Origin: Billgrantia tianxiuensis
GTDB taxonomy: Bacteria > Pseudomonadota > Gammaproteobacteria > Pseudomonadales > Halomonadaceae
DNA: 64,000 nt
Direction of reading: 5' to 3'
Assembly (NCBI RefSeq): GCF_009834345.1
Contig: NZ_CP035042.1
Span: 930,001 to 994,000 of the forward strand
The position numbers and the translations under genes are program-made. Position 1 is the stretch's first letter. Every line of letters starts with the position of its first letter. Below the pieces are notes generated by a model. It searched no databases. It was not told the DNA's origin and worked only from the letters and a program-made list of their open reading frames with translations. Positions 43,982 to 51,465 of this stretch are shown here, piece by piece.

Positions 43982-44683
43982 GTGACGGAAAACGACAGCG
44001 CGCCGAAGCGTAGGCGGCGGAAGAAGGAGAAGCTGAGCGTGCGGCAGATCGCCGAGGCGGCGCTGTTACTGGTGAACCGGGATGGCCTGGATGGACTGAC
44101 GATGCGAGCCTTGGCCGATGCCATGGACGTGCAGGCGCCGGTGATCTACCGTCACGTGGCCGACAAGCGGCAATTGCTCGATGAAATGGCCGATGCCATC
44201 GTGGCTGCCGTTCCGCTGGGCGGGCTCGATGACGAGGATGCCTATGTCAATCTGGCCGAGTTCGTCCGGCGCCTACGGCGTACCTTGCTGAGGTATCGTG
44301 ACGGTGCGCGTATCGTGGGTGGCAGCTACTCCGCCAAGCACAGCACCTTGCGCGGCGCCGAAACGCTGATGGAGCTGCTGGTGAAAGCCGGGCTCGACCG
44401 CGACCGAGCGCTCTGGGCGATGACTACGCTGCTCTCTTTCATTCTCGGCGAAACGTTGGAGCAGCAGGGGCTGCCCGACGAACCCGGCGAGGCCACGGCG
44501 ACCATTACCGCTTCCCTCGGCGAGGTGCTGGCAAGTCCTGACTTCCGCCATCTCGATATGGAACTGATGGCGCGACGCTTCTTCGATTTCGACGGTCGCT
44601 TCGAATTCGGGCTCGCCATGATGCTGGCAGGAGTGCGTGAGCAGGCCGCCGGCACGGGGCGAGAGGAAATCGATCTGTCTTGA
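43982..44683 (+). CDS. TetR family repressor of the RND pump
   Basis: 233 residues from GTG 43982. A Lys/Arg-rich N-terminal tail precedes the HTH VRQIAEAALLLVNRDGLDGLTMRALADAMDVQAPVIYRHVADKRQLL. The C-terminal part resembles the tetracycline-repressor type of ligand domain. Its position and the paired operators point to repression of the MFP-RND operon. The gene ends just before the PadR operator. Confidence 0.9.
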   Translation: MTENDSAPKRRRRKKEKLSVRQIAEAALLLVNRDGLDGLTMRALADAMDVQAPVIYRHVADKRQLLDEMADAIVAAVPLGGLDDEDAYVNLAEFVRRLRRTLLRYRDGARIVGGSYSAKHSTLRGAETLMELLVKAGLDRDRALWAMTTLLSFILGETLEQQGLPDEPGEATATITASLGEVLASPDFRHLDMELMARRFFDFDGRFEFGLAMMLAGVREQAAGTGREEIDLS

Positions 44684-44685
44684 CG

Positions 44686-44700
44686 CCTCGATCATCGAGG
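44686..44700. promoter_or_regulatory. PadR operator 1
   Basis: CCTCGATCATCGAGG is a 15-bp palindrome with one central base. It lies 14 nt before the PadR start codon and includes the GAGG ribosome site. It is repeated before the MFS gene at 45163-45177. Confidence 0.78.
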
Positions 44701-44714
44701 TATAGGTTTCCACC

Positions 44715-45134
44715 ATGACCAAAGCGAAATCCGAAGCGGCCGCTGGTCGCCGGATCCCAGACTACAGCGACCCTTCCTACTGGCGCGGCACGATCAAGAT
44801 GTCGCTGTCGAAGTTCTTCGTGCTTAGCGTGCTGCACCGCAAGCCGATGCACGGCTACGAGGTGGTGCAGGCGGTGGAGAAGAGCACCAACGGTTGTTGC
44901 AGCCCTTCGGAGGGTACGGTCTATCCGGTGCTCAACGAGTTCGAAGCGGGCGGCTACCTGAGCTCCACTGCGGAGGTGGTTCAGGGGCGCTCGCGTAAGG
45001 TCTACGCGCTGACGGAGAAGGGGCGGGACGCCTTTCAGGTGGCGGTGGATGCCTGGCTGGAGGCCACGGACTGCATCGTCGAGAGCCGTCGCATGGCCGC
45101 TGGGGCAGTGAAAGGGGAGGAGCGGGAAGGATGA
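44715..45134 (+). CDS. PadR family regulator with a vicinal Cys pair
   Basis: 139 residues. The PadR winged helix is clear: SKFFVLSVLHRKPMHGYEVVQAVE, then SEGTVYPVLNEFEAGGYL, and the wing GRSRKVYALTEKGR. Between the first helices and the recognition helix sits NGCCSPSEG with adjacent C61 and C62; a third Cys, C120, is in the C-terminal dimer helix. Three thiols placed this way could bind As(III) or another soft metal(loid), but this is inferred. It leads an MFS-arsH operon with a matching operator before each transcription unit. Confidence 0.88.
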   Translation: MTKAKSEAAAGRRIPDYSDPSYWRGTIKMSLSKFFVLSVLHRKPMHGYEVVQAVEKSTNGCCSPSEGTVYPVLNEFEAGGYLSSTAEVVQGRSRKVYALTEKGRDAFQVAVDAWLEATDCIVESRRMAAGAVKGEEREG

Positions 45135-45162
45135 GCGTGAAGCGTTTTTTCAGGCCCCTATA

Positions 45163-45177
45163 CCTCGATGATCGAGG
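45163..45177. promoter_or_regulatory. PadR operator 2
   Basis: CCTCGATGATCGAGG repeats operator 1 except for the central base. It ends 6 nt before the MFS start codon, so it covers the GAGG ribosome site. The flanking bases extend the dyad to TACCTCGAT-G-ATCGAGGTA. Confidence 0.78.
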
Positions 45178-45183
45178 TAGCCG

Positions 45184-46347
45184 ATGAGCTCGCGTACCGG
45201 TGTGGTCGTCGCCCTGGGCGTCTCCCAGACGCTAGCCTGGGGCTCGACCTACTATCTTCCGGCCATCCTCGCCGTGCCCATGGCGCGAGACCTCGGCCTT
45301 GCCACGGGTACGGTATTCGCGGCCTTCTCCTCGGCGTTGGTGGTATCGGCCGTGCTAGGGCCGTCGGTGGGGCGGCGCATCGACCGATTTGGCGGACGCG
45401 ACGTGCTGGCGGCCTCGAGCCTGGTGTTTGCCTTGGGTCTGGTGCTGCTGGGTCTGGCGGATGGAGCCAAGCTGCTGTGGGCGGGATGGCTGGTGATCGG
45501 CGTCGGCATGGGCATGGGGCTGTACGAATCGGCTTTCTCGACCCTGGCCGGGCTCTATGGCCGAGAAGCGCGTGGCCCCATTACCGGTATTACGCTACTG
45601 GCGGGCTTTGCCAGCACCGTGTGCTGGCCGATCACCGGCTGGCTCAACGCCGAATTCGGCTGGCAGAACGCCTGCTTCACCTGGGCGGCGGTGCATCTGC
45701 TGCTGGGTCTGCCGCTCAACCGGTTGCTGATTCCGTTCGGTATCCAGCCGCCCGCGCCTCACGCCGAGACGGCAGTCGCCGAGGCGAATTCGACCTGGCT
45801 GCCCATGGCGCTGCTGGCCTTCGTCTTCGCCGTGACTTGGTTCGTCAGTACCGCCATGGCGGCACACTTGCCGTGGCTGCTGCAGATCGCCGGCCTCTCG
45901 CCTGCTGCTGCCATCGCCGCCGCAGCGCTGGTGGGGCCGGCCCAGGTGGCGGCGCGACTGCTCGAATTCTCGCTGCTGCAGCGCTTTCATCCATTGCTCT
46001 CGGCCAAGCTGGCGGTGTTGGCGCATCCCATTGGCGCGCTCGGCGTGATGACATTGGGGGCACCGCTGGCCACGCTGTTCGTGCTGCTGCACGGCGCCGG
46101 CAACGGCATTCTCACCATCGCCAAGGGCACGCTGCCGCTGGCCATTTTCGGCCCCCATGGCTATGGCCTGCGCCAGGGCGTGCTGATGGTGCCGGCTCGC
46201 TTCGGCCAGGCCCTGGCGCCGCTGGCCTTCGCCCTGTTGATCGAGCGCTTCGGCACCCAGGCGCTGCTGTTCTCCTCGGCCCTGGGGCTTGCCGCCCTGG
46301 TGGCGCTGCTCGTCCTGCAAACCCACGCACTGAAGGAGGCGACATGA
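45184..46347 (+). CDS. MFS transporter in the arsH operon
   Basis: 387 residues with twelve membrane helices. [17 protein letters not shown] is the loop 2-3 motif A-like stretch of the major facilitator superfamily. The substrate is not readable; co-transcription with arsH suggests an arsenical or another redox-active compound. The stop overlaps the arsH start (ATGA). It is controlled by the PadR operator 6 nt upstream. Confidence 0.88.
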   Translation: MSSRTGVVVALGVSQTLAWGSTYYLPAILAVPMARDLGLATGTVFAAFSSALVVSAVLGPSVGRRIDRFGGRDVLAASSLVFALGLVLLGLADGAKLLWAGWLVIGVGMGMGLYESAFSTLAGLYGREARGPITGITLLAGFASTVCWPITGWLNAEFGWQNACFTWAAVHLLLGLPLNRLLIPFGIQPPAPHAETAVAEANSTWLPMALLAFVFAVTWFVSTAMAAHLPWLLQIAGLSPAAAIAAAALVGPAQVAARLLEFSLLQRFHPLLSAKLAVLAHPIGALGVMTLGAPLATLFVLLHGAGNGILTIAKGTLPLAIFGPHGYGLRQGVLMVPARFGQALAPLAFALLIERFGTQALLFSSALGLAALVALLVLQTHALKEAT

Positions 46348-47090
46348 GGCTTCGCACGCTCAACGACCCCGATGTTCTACCGGCCCTCGACGAGCGCTTC
46401 GCTCTCCGGCAGCCCGGCCAGGGCTTGCCCGATCCGCTGGGCCATCCGCCACGCATCCTGCTGCTCTACGGCTCGCTGCGCGAACGCTCCTATTCGCGCC
46501 TGGCGGTGGAAGAGGCTGCGCGTCTGCTGCGCTATTTCGGCGCCGAGACGCGGATCTTCGACCCTTCCGATCTGCCGTTGCCGGACCAGGTGCCGGGCGA
46601 CGATCACCCGGCGGTGCGGGAGCTGCGCGAGCTGGCGCTGTGGTCCGAAGGGCAGGTGTGGTGCAGCCCCGAGCGCCACGGCCAGATCACCGGCGTGATG
46701 AAAACCCAGATCGATCATCTGCCGCTGAGCATGGGAGCGGTGCGGCCCACCCAGGGGCGCACCCTGGCGGTGATGCAGGTCAGCGGCGGCTCGCAGTCGT
46801 TCAATGCGGTGAACACGCTGCGCCTGCTGGGGCGCTGGATGCGCATGTTTACCATTCCCAACCAGTCCAGCGTGCCCAAGGCGTACCAGGAGTTCGACGA
46901 GGCCGGGCGCATGCGACCCTCGCCGCTCTACGACCGCATCGCCGACGTGATGGAAGAACTGGTGCGCTTCACCCTGCTGCTAAGGCCTCATGCCGAAACG
47001 CTGGTGGACCGTTACTCGGAGCGCCGCGAAGCGGCCGGTGCCAAAGCCGATCCGGTGACCGACAAAGCAGCGGTCAGTCAGGCTTCTTGA
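46344..47090 (+). CDS. arsH: ArsH-type NADPH-dependent FMN reductase
   Basis: 248 residues. [26 protein letters not shown] is the ArsH flavodoxin-like FMN site. [29 protein letters not shown] and [22 protein letters not shown] regions are the other conserved blocks. ArsH oxidises trivalent organoarsenicals to the less toxic pentavalent form and also reduces quinones. It is the last gene of the PadR-controlled unit, with AAGGAGG before its start. Confidence 0.92.
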   Translation: MRLRTLNDPDVLPALDERFALRQPGQGLPDPLGHPPRILLLYGSLRERSYSRLAVEEAARLLRYFGAETRIFDPSDLPLPDQVPGDDHPAVRELRELALWSEGQVWCSPERHGQITGVMKTQIDHLPLSMGAVRPTQGRTLAVMQVSGGSQSFNAVNTLRLLGRWMRMFTIPNQSSVPKAYQEFDEAGRMRPSPLYDRIADVMEELVRFTLLLRPHAETLVDRYSERREAAGAKADPVTDKAAVSQAS

Positions 47091-47094
47091 TAGC

Positions 47095-47542
47095 TCAAAA
47101 CTCGAGAGCCAGCCGCAGCCTGTCCTTGTGCTGGATGCCGTTCTCGTAGATCGGTTCGTCGTAGTGGGCCAGGAAGTAGTCTCGCTCCACGGCGACGACC
47201 CGAAATCCCGCACGCTGGTAGAAGGTGAGCTGATAACCGAAGGTGCCGGTGCCAAGTTCGAGGCGCCGTGCACCCGCTTCGCAAGCCGTTGCAATGGCGT
47301 GATCCAGTAGCCGTGCGCCGATGCCCTTGCGCTGATGTGCCGGAGCGACGGCAATGTTCATCAGCTCATAAACACCGTCGCCAAGGGGTTGGGTGACATA
47401 GGTGCCCACGATCTCCCCCTCGACTGTCGCAACGTGGCAGATCGAGCGTTCGAGGTAGCGCTTGATGGCGACTAGCGAGGGATCGGCCTCCAGCAGGAGG
47501 TCGAGAGGTGCCTCAGACGCTGGGTACGGATTTGATCAGCAT
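47095..47542 (-). pseudogene. GNAT acetyltransferase, frameshift near the N-terminus
   Basis: A good start (ATG 47542, AGGA nine bases upstream) gives MLIKSVPSV and then a stop at 47513-47515. The next frame is open through EAPLDLLLEADPSLVAIKRYLERSICHVATVEGEIVGTYV and on to the end at 47095. It includes the acetyl-CoA loop NIAVAPAHQRKGIGARLL. Joining the two by one base loss near 47515 gives a normal GNAT of about 149 residues. The only alternative start in the main frame (GTG 47409) would lack the first strands of the fold. Unlike the other broken genes here, the change is a gain rather than a loss of a base and is not in a G/C run. Confidence 0.6.
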
Positions 47543-47663
47543 ATCGACGTTCCTGCGATTTATCGGGTAGCGGCCGTGTCCGTGTGACGACGCGCCGACT
47601 GACAGAGGCTACAGGGATGAGGCCGGGGCGCCAAGCGCCCCGGATTTCGGCCATTGTCTGCCC

Positions 47664-48383
47664 TCAGGCCGGCTGTAGTTGGCGCTTGGCCGTAACTTCA
47701 CTGTGCAATTGCTTGACCAGCCGATCGATGCGCTCCAGGGCGCTTTGGGTCGAGGCCGCCAGCGCCTCGCCGCCTTCTTCCTGGTGCTCAATGGCAATGT
47801 CATGGAAGCCGCTGATACCAATGAACTGCAGTGCGGTACGCACGCTCGGTTCAAGGTGATTGAGGGCGGCCAGGGGGCGTCCCGGGCCGAAGTCGTAACC
47901 GCCGCGGGAGGAGATCAGCACAGCGTGACGGGGGCGGTCGGCCAGCAGCGGTACGTAGCCCTCCAGAGGCAGGTGAGGGTGGGCGGTGTACTGCGGGTCG
48001 AAGTCGACGGTTCGGCCCACGCGGACGATATTGTCGATCCAGGCCTTGAAGGCAGCCGGGGGACCGAAGTTGTACATCGGCACGCCGAGCACCAGGATAT
48101 CGGCCCGTACGACCTCGTCGACCAGCGTATCGCTCTCGGCAAGGACCGCCCGCATCGGATCGGTCTGCTGCTCGTGAGATGTGAAGGCTGCTTCGATCCA
48201 CTCTACGCTGGTGAGCTGTGGTGGGTTGGCGCCGATATCCCGATAGACGATCTCGGCATCCGGCTCCAGAGTGCGCCAGCGGGAAACGAAGTGATGGGTC
48301 AACCGGCGGGTGTGCGAGCCGTGGTCTTGGTTGCCGGCTTGGCCGGGGCGTGGGCTGGCATCGAGGTGAAGTAAACGCGTCAT
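47664..48383 (-). CDS. FMN-dependent NADH azoreductase / quinone reductase
   Basis: 239 residues with a flavodoxin-like fold. LLHLDASPRPGQAGNQDHGSHTRRLT is the FMN phosphate loop; LGVPMYNFGPPAAFKAWIDNIVRVGRTV and SSRGGYDFG are the AzoR family blocks. Such enzymes reduce quinones and azo dyes by two electrons. It faces a LysR gene, its likely regulator. Confidence 0.9.
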   Translation of the reverse strand: MTRLLHLDASPRPGQAGNQDHGSHTRRLTHHFVSRWRTLEPDAEIVYRDIGANPPQLTSVEWIEAAFTSHEQQTDPMRAVLAESDTLVDEVVRADILVLGVPMYNFGPPAAFKAWIDNIVRVGRTVDFDPQYTAHPHLPLEGYVPLLADRPRHAVLISSRGGYDFGPGRPLAALNHLEPSVRTALQFIGISGFHDIAIEHQEEGGEALAASTQSALERIDRLVKQLHSEVTAKRQLQPA

Positions 48384-48523
48384 GGGTTTTCTCCGTCACT
48401 GGGTGTAGGATCTATTGAATGAATTGTTCTCAGCCTTGCTTGTGGCTCGTTTCATATAAGCCTGAAGCCAGGTAGGGCGACAAACGACGATTCTTTTTCG
48501 ATTTCGGAAAATAAAATTCATCC

Positions 48524-49444
48524 ATGATGCCGCGACGACTCCCTTCGCTCTCCGCCCTGCGCGCCTTCGAGGCGGCGGCGCGCCACCTCAGCGCCAAGCG
48601 GGCCGCCGAGGAGCTCTCGGTCACGCCGACGGCGATCAGCCATCAGATACGCCAGCTCGAGGAGAGCCTGGGCGTGGCCCTGTTCGTGCGGCGGCCGCGG
48701 CAGCTGGTGCTGACGACTCAGGGCCAGTCGCTGCTCACTGTGCTGAGCGACTCCTTCGACGCCATCGCCGAGACGGTGACCAAGCTGCGCCGTCCGCCGG
48801 CGCGGCAGGCGGTAACGCTTTCCACCACACCGGCCGTTGCCTCACGCTGGCTGTTGCCCTGGGTCTGCCTGCTGCGCGATGCCCACCCGCAGATCGACCT
48901 GAGCATTCAGGTTTCCCACCAAGCGGTTGCCCTGGATGGTGTCGTCGCCGACATGGCGATTCGCTATGGCGAGGGCCCCTGGCCCGGGCTGGTCGCGGAG
49001 AAGCTGTTCGACAACGTCTTCGTACCCGTCTGCAGCCCCGTGCTGAAGCTGCGTGAACCGGCCGAACTGGTGCGCCATACGCTGCTGCACTTCTCTTCGC
49101 CCGCACCATTGGACTGGGCGGCCTGGCAGCGCCAGGTCCAGGTGTCGGGGCTCGACGTCAGCGCCGGGCTGATGTTCTCCGACGAGACCCATGGCATCAC
49201 CGCCGCGCTAGATGGCCAGGGCATAGCCCTGATGAGCCGGCACCTGATCGAGGAGGAGTTGCGCCAAGGGCGCCTGGTACAGCCATTCGGCCCCGAGGTT
49301 AAGGCCGCTCCCTTCCAGCTCGTCTACCCGCCTGAGCGGCTCGAGGAGCCGGCCATCGCGGCCGTGCGCGAGTGGATCATCGGGTTGCTGGATCCCCAAG
49401 CCAGAGAGAGCGGCTGTCGTGCGATAGTCGAGCGCCAGTCATGA
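48524..49444 (+). CDS. LysR family regulator (GcvA-like)
   Basis: 306 residues. HTH: LPSLSALRAFEAAARHLSAKRAAEELSVTPTAISHQIRQLEESLGVALFVRRPR, with the TPTAISHQI form of the GcvA group. The effector domain contains DMAIRYGEGPWPGL. It is divergent from the azoreductase gene across a 140-nt AT-rich gap. Two Met codons start the protein. The end overlaps the sigma factor gene by 6 nt. Confidence 0.89.
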   Translation: MMPRRLPSLSALRAFEAAARHLSAKRAAEELSVTPTAISHQIRQLEESLGVALFVRRPRQLVLTTQGQSLLTVLSDSFDAIAETVTKLRRPPARQAVTLSTTPAVASRWLLPWVCLLRDAHPQIDLSIQVSHQAVALDGVVADMAIRYGEGPWPGLVAEKLFDNVFVPVCSPVLKLREPAELVRHTLLHFSSPAPLDWAAWQRQVQVSGLDVSAGLMFSDETHGITAALDGQGIALMSRHLIEEELRQGRLVQPFGPEVKAAPFQLVYPPERLEEPAIAAVREWIIGLLDPQARESGCRAIVERQS

Positions 49445-50311
49445 CGTCAGCCGTGCCAGCTTGTCGGGATTGCGCACGATGAAGATATCCATAGCCTGGC
49501 CTGAGCGGTCGTAGCCGAAGGTCACCGTCGCGACGACATTTCCCTCTCTGCACATCACGAAGCCGCAGCCACCGTTGATGTCGGCTTCACGCCATTCATA
49601 GTTGGCCCAGTAGTGGCTCAACCGGCTAGCCAGGAAGTCGAGTACAGTCGACTTGCCGTGCAGCGGCTCGAGCAGGGTGGGCACCTTGCCGCCGCCGTCG
49701 GCACTCAGGCGAACCTCGGCCGAGAGCAGGTTCGCGAGCCGTGCCGTGGCGCCTTCGGTGATGGCGAGCCGGAAGGCCTCCAGCAGCGCCTGTTGGCGTT
49801 CCAGCGGTGGGGTGTGCCGTTCCTCGGCGGTTTGGAGGTTGCTTCGTGCCCGGGATACCAGCTTGCGGCAGGCCGGCTCCTTTATCTCGAGCATGGCGGC
49901 GATCTCGGCGTAGGACGTGTCGAAGATCTCATGCAGCAGGTAGGCGGCCCGCTCCTTGGGCGAGAGGCGTTCCAGCAGCAGCAGGAAGGCGGTGGAGAGT
50001 GAGTCGGCCAGCTGCATGCTGCGTTCCGCATCGGAGACGACGGCGGTCGGGATGGGCTCGGGCAGCCAGGCACCGACGTACTCGACCCGAGCCCGGTGGG
50101 CGCTGCCCAGCAGATCGAGGCAGCGTCGCGTGCAGGCCGTGGTCAGCCAGGCGTGGGGCGTATCGATAGCCTCACGATCCGCTGCCTGCCACTTGAGAAA
50201 GGTGTCCTGCACCGCATCCTCGGCGTCGGCGCGCGAGCCGAGAATGCGATAGGCCAGCCCCAGCAGCATGGGGCGGGCCTCTTCGAAGTGAAGCAAATCG
50301 GCGGAAGGCAT
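49439..50311 (-). CDS. ECF41-type sigma factor with SnoaL-like C-terminal domain
   Basis: 290 residues. Sigma-2 and sigma-4 regions (YRILGSRADAEDAVQDTFLKWQ; LSPKERAAYLLHEIFDTSYAEIAAMLEI) are followed by a SnoaL/NTF2-like extension. The ECF41 marks are present: WLPEP between the regions, DGGGKV in the extension and NPDKL near the end. In ECF41 the extension itself controls activity in place of an anti-sigma factor. The gene starts at the stop of the monooxygenase gene (1-nt overlap), so that gene is its partner and perhaps target. Confidence 0.92.
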   Translation of the reverse strand: MPSADLLHFEEARPMLLGLAYRILGSRADAEDAVQDTFLKWQAADREAIDTPHAWLTTACTRRCLDLLGSAHRARVEYVGAWLPEPIPTAVVSDAERSMQLADSLSTAFLLLLERLSPKERAAYLLHEIFDTSYAEIAAMLEIKEPACRKLVSRARSNLQTAEERHTPPLERQQALLEAFRLAITEGATARLANLLSAEVRLSADGGGKVPTLLEPLHGKSTVLDFLASRLSHYWANYEWREADINGGCGFVMCREGNVVATVTFGYDRSGQAMDIFIVRNPDKLARLTS

Positions 50312-50643
50312 CAGGCTGTCTCGGAAACCGGAGCCGCCTTGTCCTTGGCCCAGGCCACGGTGGCAGCATGAATCTCGGGCGGATGAGCCAGCAGGGGCGT
50401 TACCGCGGCGACATAGGCTTCGTATGCCGGCCCCTGCATGAAGGCCTGTGCATCCGCACCATTGGCGTAGCGCTGGAAGACACGGATCGTGTTGGGATCG
50501 CCATCATCGTAGCAATAGAAGTAGGCGTCGTGGACCTGGCGCTCCTGGATGCTCGGCATCAGGTGAGTCTCCCACACGCGCCGTACCTCTTCGCGCTTGC
50601 CGGGGAGTGCCTTGTGCTTGATGAAAAGCGTGCTCTGGCTCAT
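50311..50643 (-). CDS. Antibiotic biosynthesis monooxygenase-like protein
   Basis: 110 residues from ATG 50643 (AGGAG upstream). An ABM-fold ferredoxin-like domain: LFIKHKALPGKREEVRRVWETHL and DAYFYCYDDGDPNTIRVFQRYANGADAQAF. Members are small dimers that act on quinones or haem, or have no known activity. It is translationally coupled to the ECF41 sigma factor; many ECF41 genes sit beside carboxymuconolactone decarboxylase or oxidoreductase genes, and this would be a variant. Confidence 0.83.
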   Translation of the reverse strand: MSQSTLFIKHKALPGKREEVRRVWETHLMPSIQERQVHDAYFYCYDDGDPNTIRVFQRYANGADAQAFMQGPAYEAYVAAVTPLLAHPPEIHAATVAWAKDKAAPVSETA

Positions 50644-50742
50644 GTGTCGCTCCTGAATCGGTCGAGAGATGAAGGCCGAGTGGCCGTCACTGACATGACG
50701 ATTCAGGAGGGCACCGTGTGACATGCGGTTCCCAAGCGCAGG

Positions 50743-50919
50743 TCAATGCATCGTTTCATCTGGCTCCGGATGAAGAGGCAGCAAGCGGCCATGTTCGCGG
50801 TATAGCCCGATGTCGCGCAGCATTCGCGGGTCGCACTCTTTCAATGCGAAATAATCCCGACGGCTGGGAATACTTCGACCGCCTCGCTTCAGCCATGTGA
50901 TGAGCTTGTGCAGGACCAT
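50743..50919 (-). CDS. DUF1127 small protein
   Basis: 58 residues from ATG 50919 (AAGGA upstream). MVLHKLITWLKRGG, Arg-rich stretch, then DYFALKECDPRMLRDIGLYREH, the DUF1127 signature. Its 5' leader contains a sequence (50950-51001) that recurs at 55080-55130. The longer frame upstream is leader sequence, not coding. Confidence 0.82.
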   Translation of the reverse strand: MVLHKLITWLKRGGRSIPSRRDYFALKECDPRMLRDIGLYREHGRLLPLHPEPDETMH

Positions 50920-50949
50920 GTTCCTTCTCCCAAAGTGACATCTCACGGC

Positions 50950-51001
50950 GACTTTGCGGCTCCGGTCGAGAGGGAACACTCCGTTTATTGCCCTTGAATG
51001 C
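50950..51001 (-). repeat. Leader repeat copy 1
   Basis: About 52 nt that match 55080-55130 at roughly four in five positions; the core CACTCCGTTTATTGCC (50977-50992) is identical. It lies in the leader of the DUF1127 gene. A shorter related core is at 61439-61454. Confidence 0.65.
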
Positions 51002-51016
51002 GTTCGACCCACCCAG

Positions 51017-51299
51017 GGGGTGCCCGAAAAAGCATGACCTACGATCAGGGGCGTGAAATGGCTCAGCATGTCAAGGAAACCGGCGTCGCTATTTATTTTG
51101 CTATCCACATAGCCCCTGGAAACTTGGAGGCAACGAGAATATTAATGGCCTTATTCGTCAATATTTACCGAAAGGGACGGATCTCTTCGTGCACAGCCAA
51201 GAAGAACTAGGCGAGATTGCCTTCGAGCTGAGTATACGGCCTAGAAAACGCTTCGACTTTATATTGCCCGATAGAAGTGTTGAGCTAACTGATGGATAA
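51017..51299 (+). mobile_element. IS30-family transposase remnant (C-terminal part, frameshifted)
   Basis: Frame 1 gives ARKSMTYDQGREMAQHVKETGVAIYFA. One base is missing at 51102/51103. The other frame continues PHSPWKLGGNENINGLIRQY, then PKGTDLFVHSQEELGEIAFE and RPRKRFDF, ending at 51299. With a G added the junction reads YFADPHSPW, the IS30 consensus. The second catalytic Asp (TYDQG) and the Glu (GNENINGL) of the DDE site are present; the N-terminal half and first Asp are gone. No clear terminal inverted repeats were found. It sits just before the orphan three-gene operon and may mark the transfer event. Confidence 0.85.
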
Positions 51300-51465
51300 G
51301 CACCATGAAAGCCCACCAACAATCCAATGAATGTGTTGCACTCAGAGTCTGCTACTGCCCCATCCAGCAGCGGCTTAGAGGCTCCAAGGTGCCGCGTTGA
51401 CTTGTGGCAACAAAGCCGACCTTGTATCCTGCCAGCGCGGCAAGTCAGCCAAGGAAAGTTCCAGC

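Noticed and set aside
45168..47090. A single long frame spanning the MFS and arsH genes (640 codons)
   Set aside because: Only its last part (from 46344) is real arsH; the rest is a shadow of the MFS gene, which has a proper start, membrane helices and an ATGA junction.
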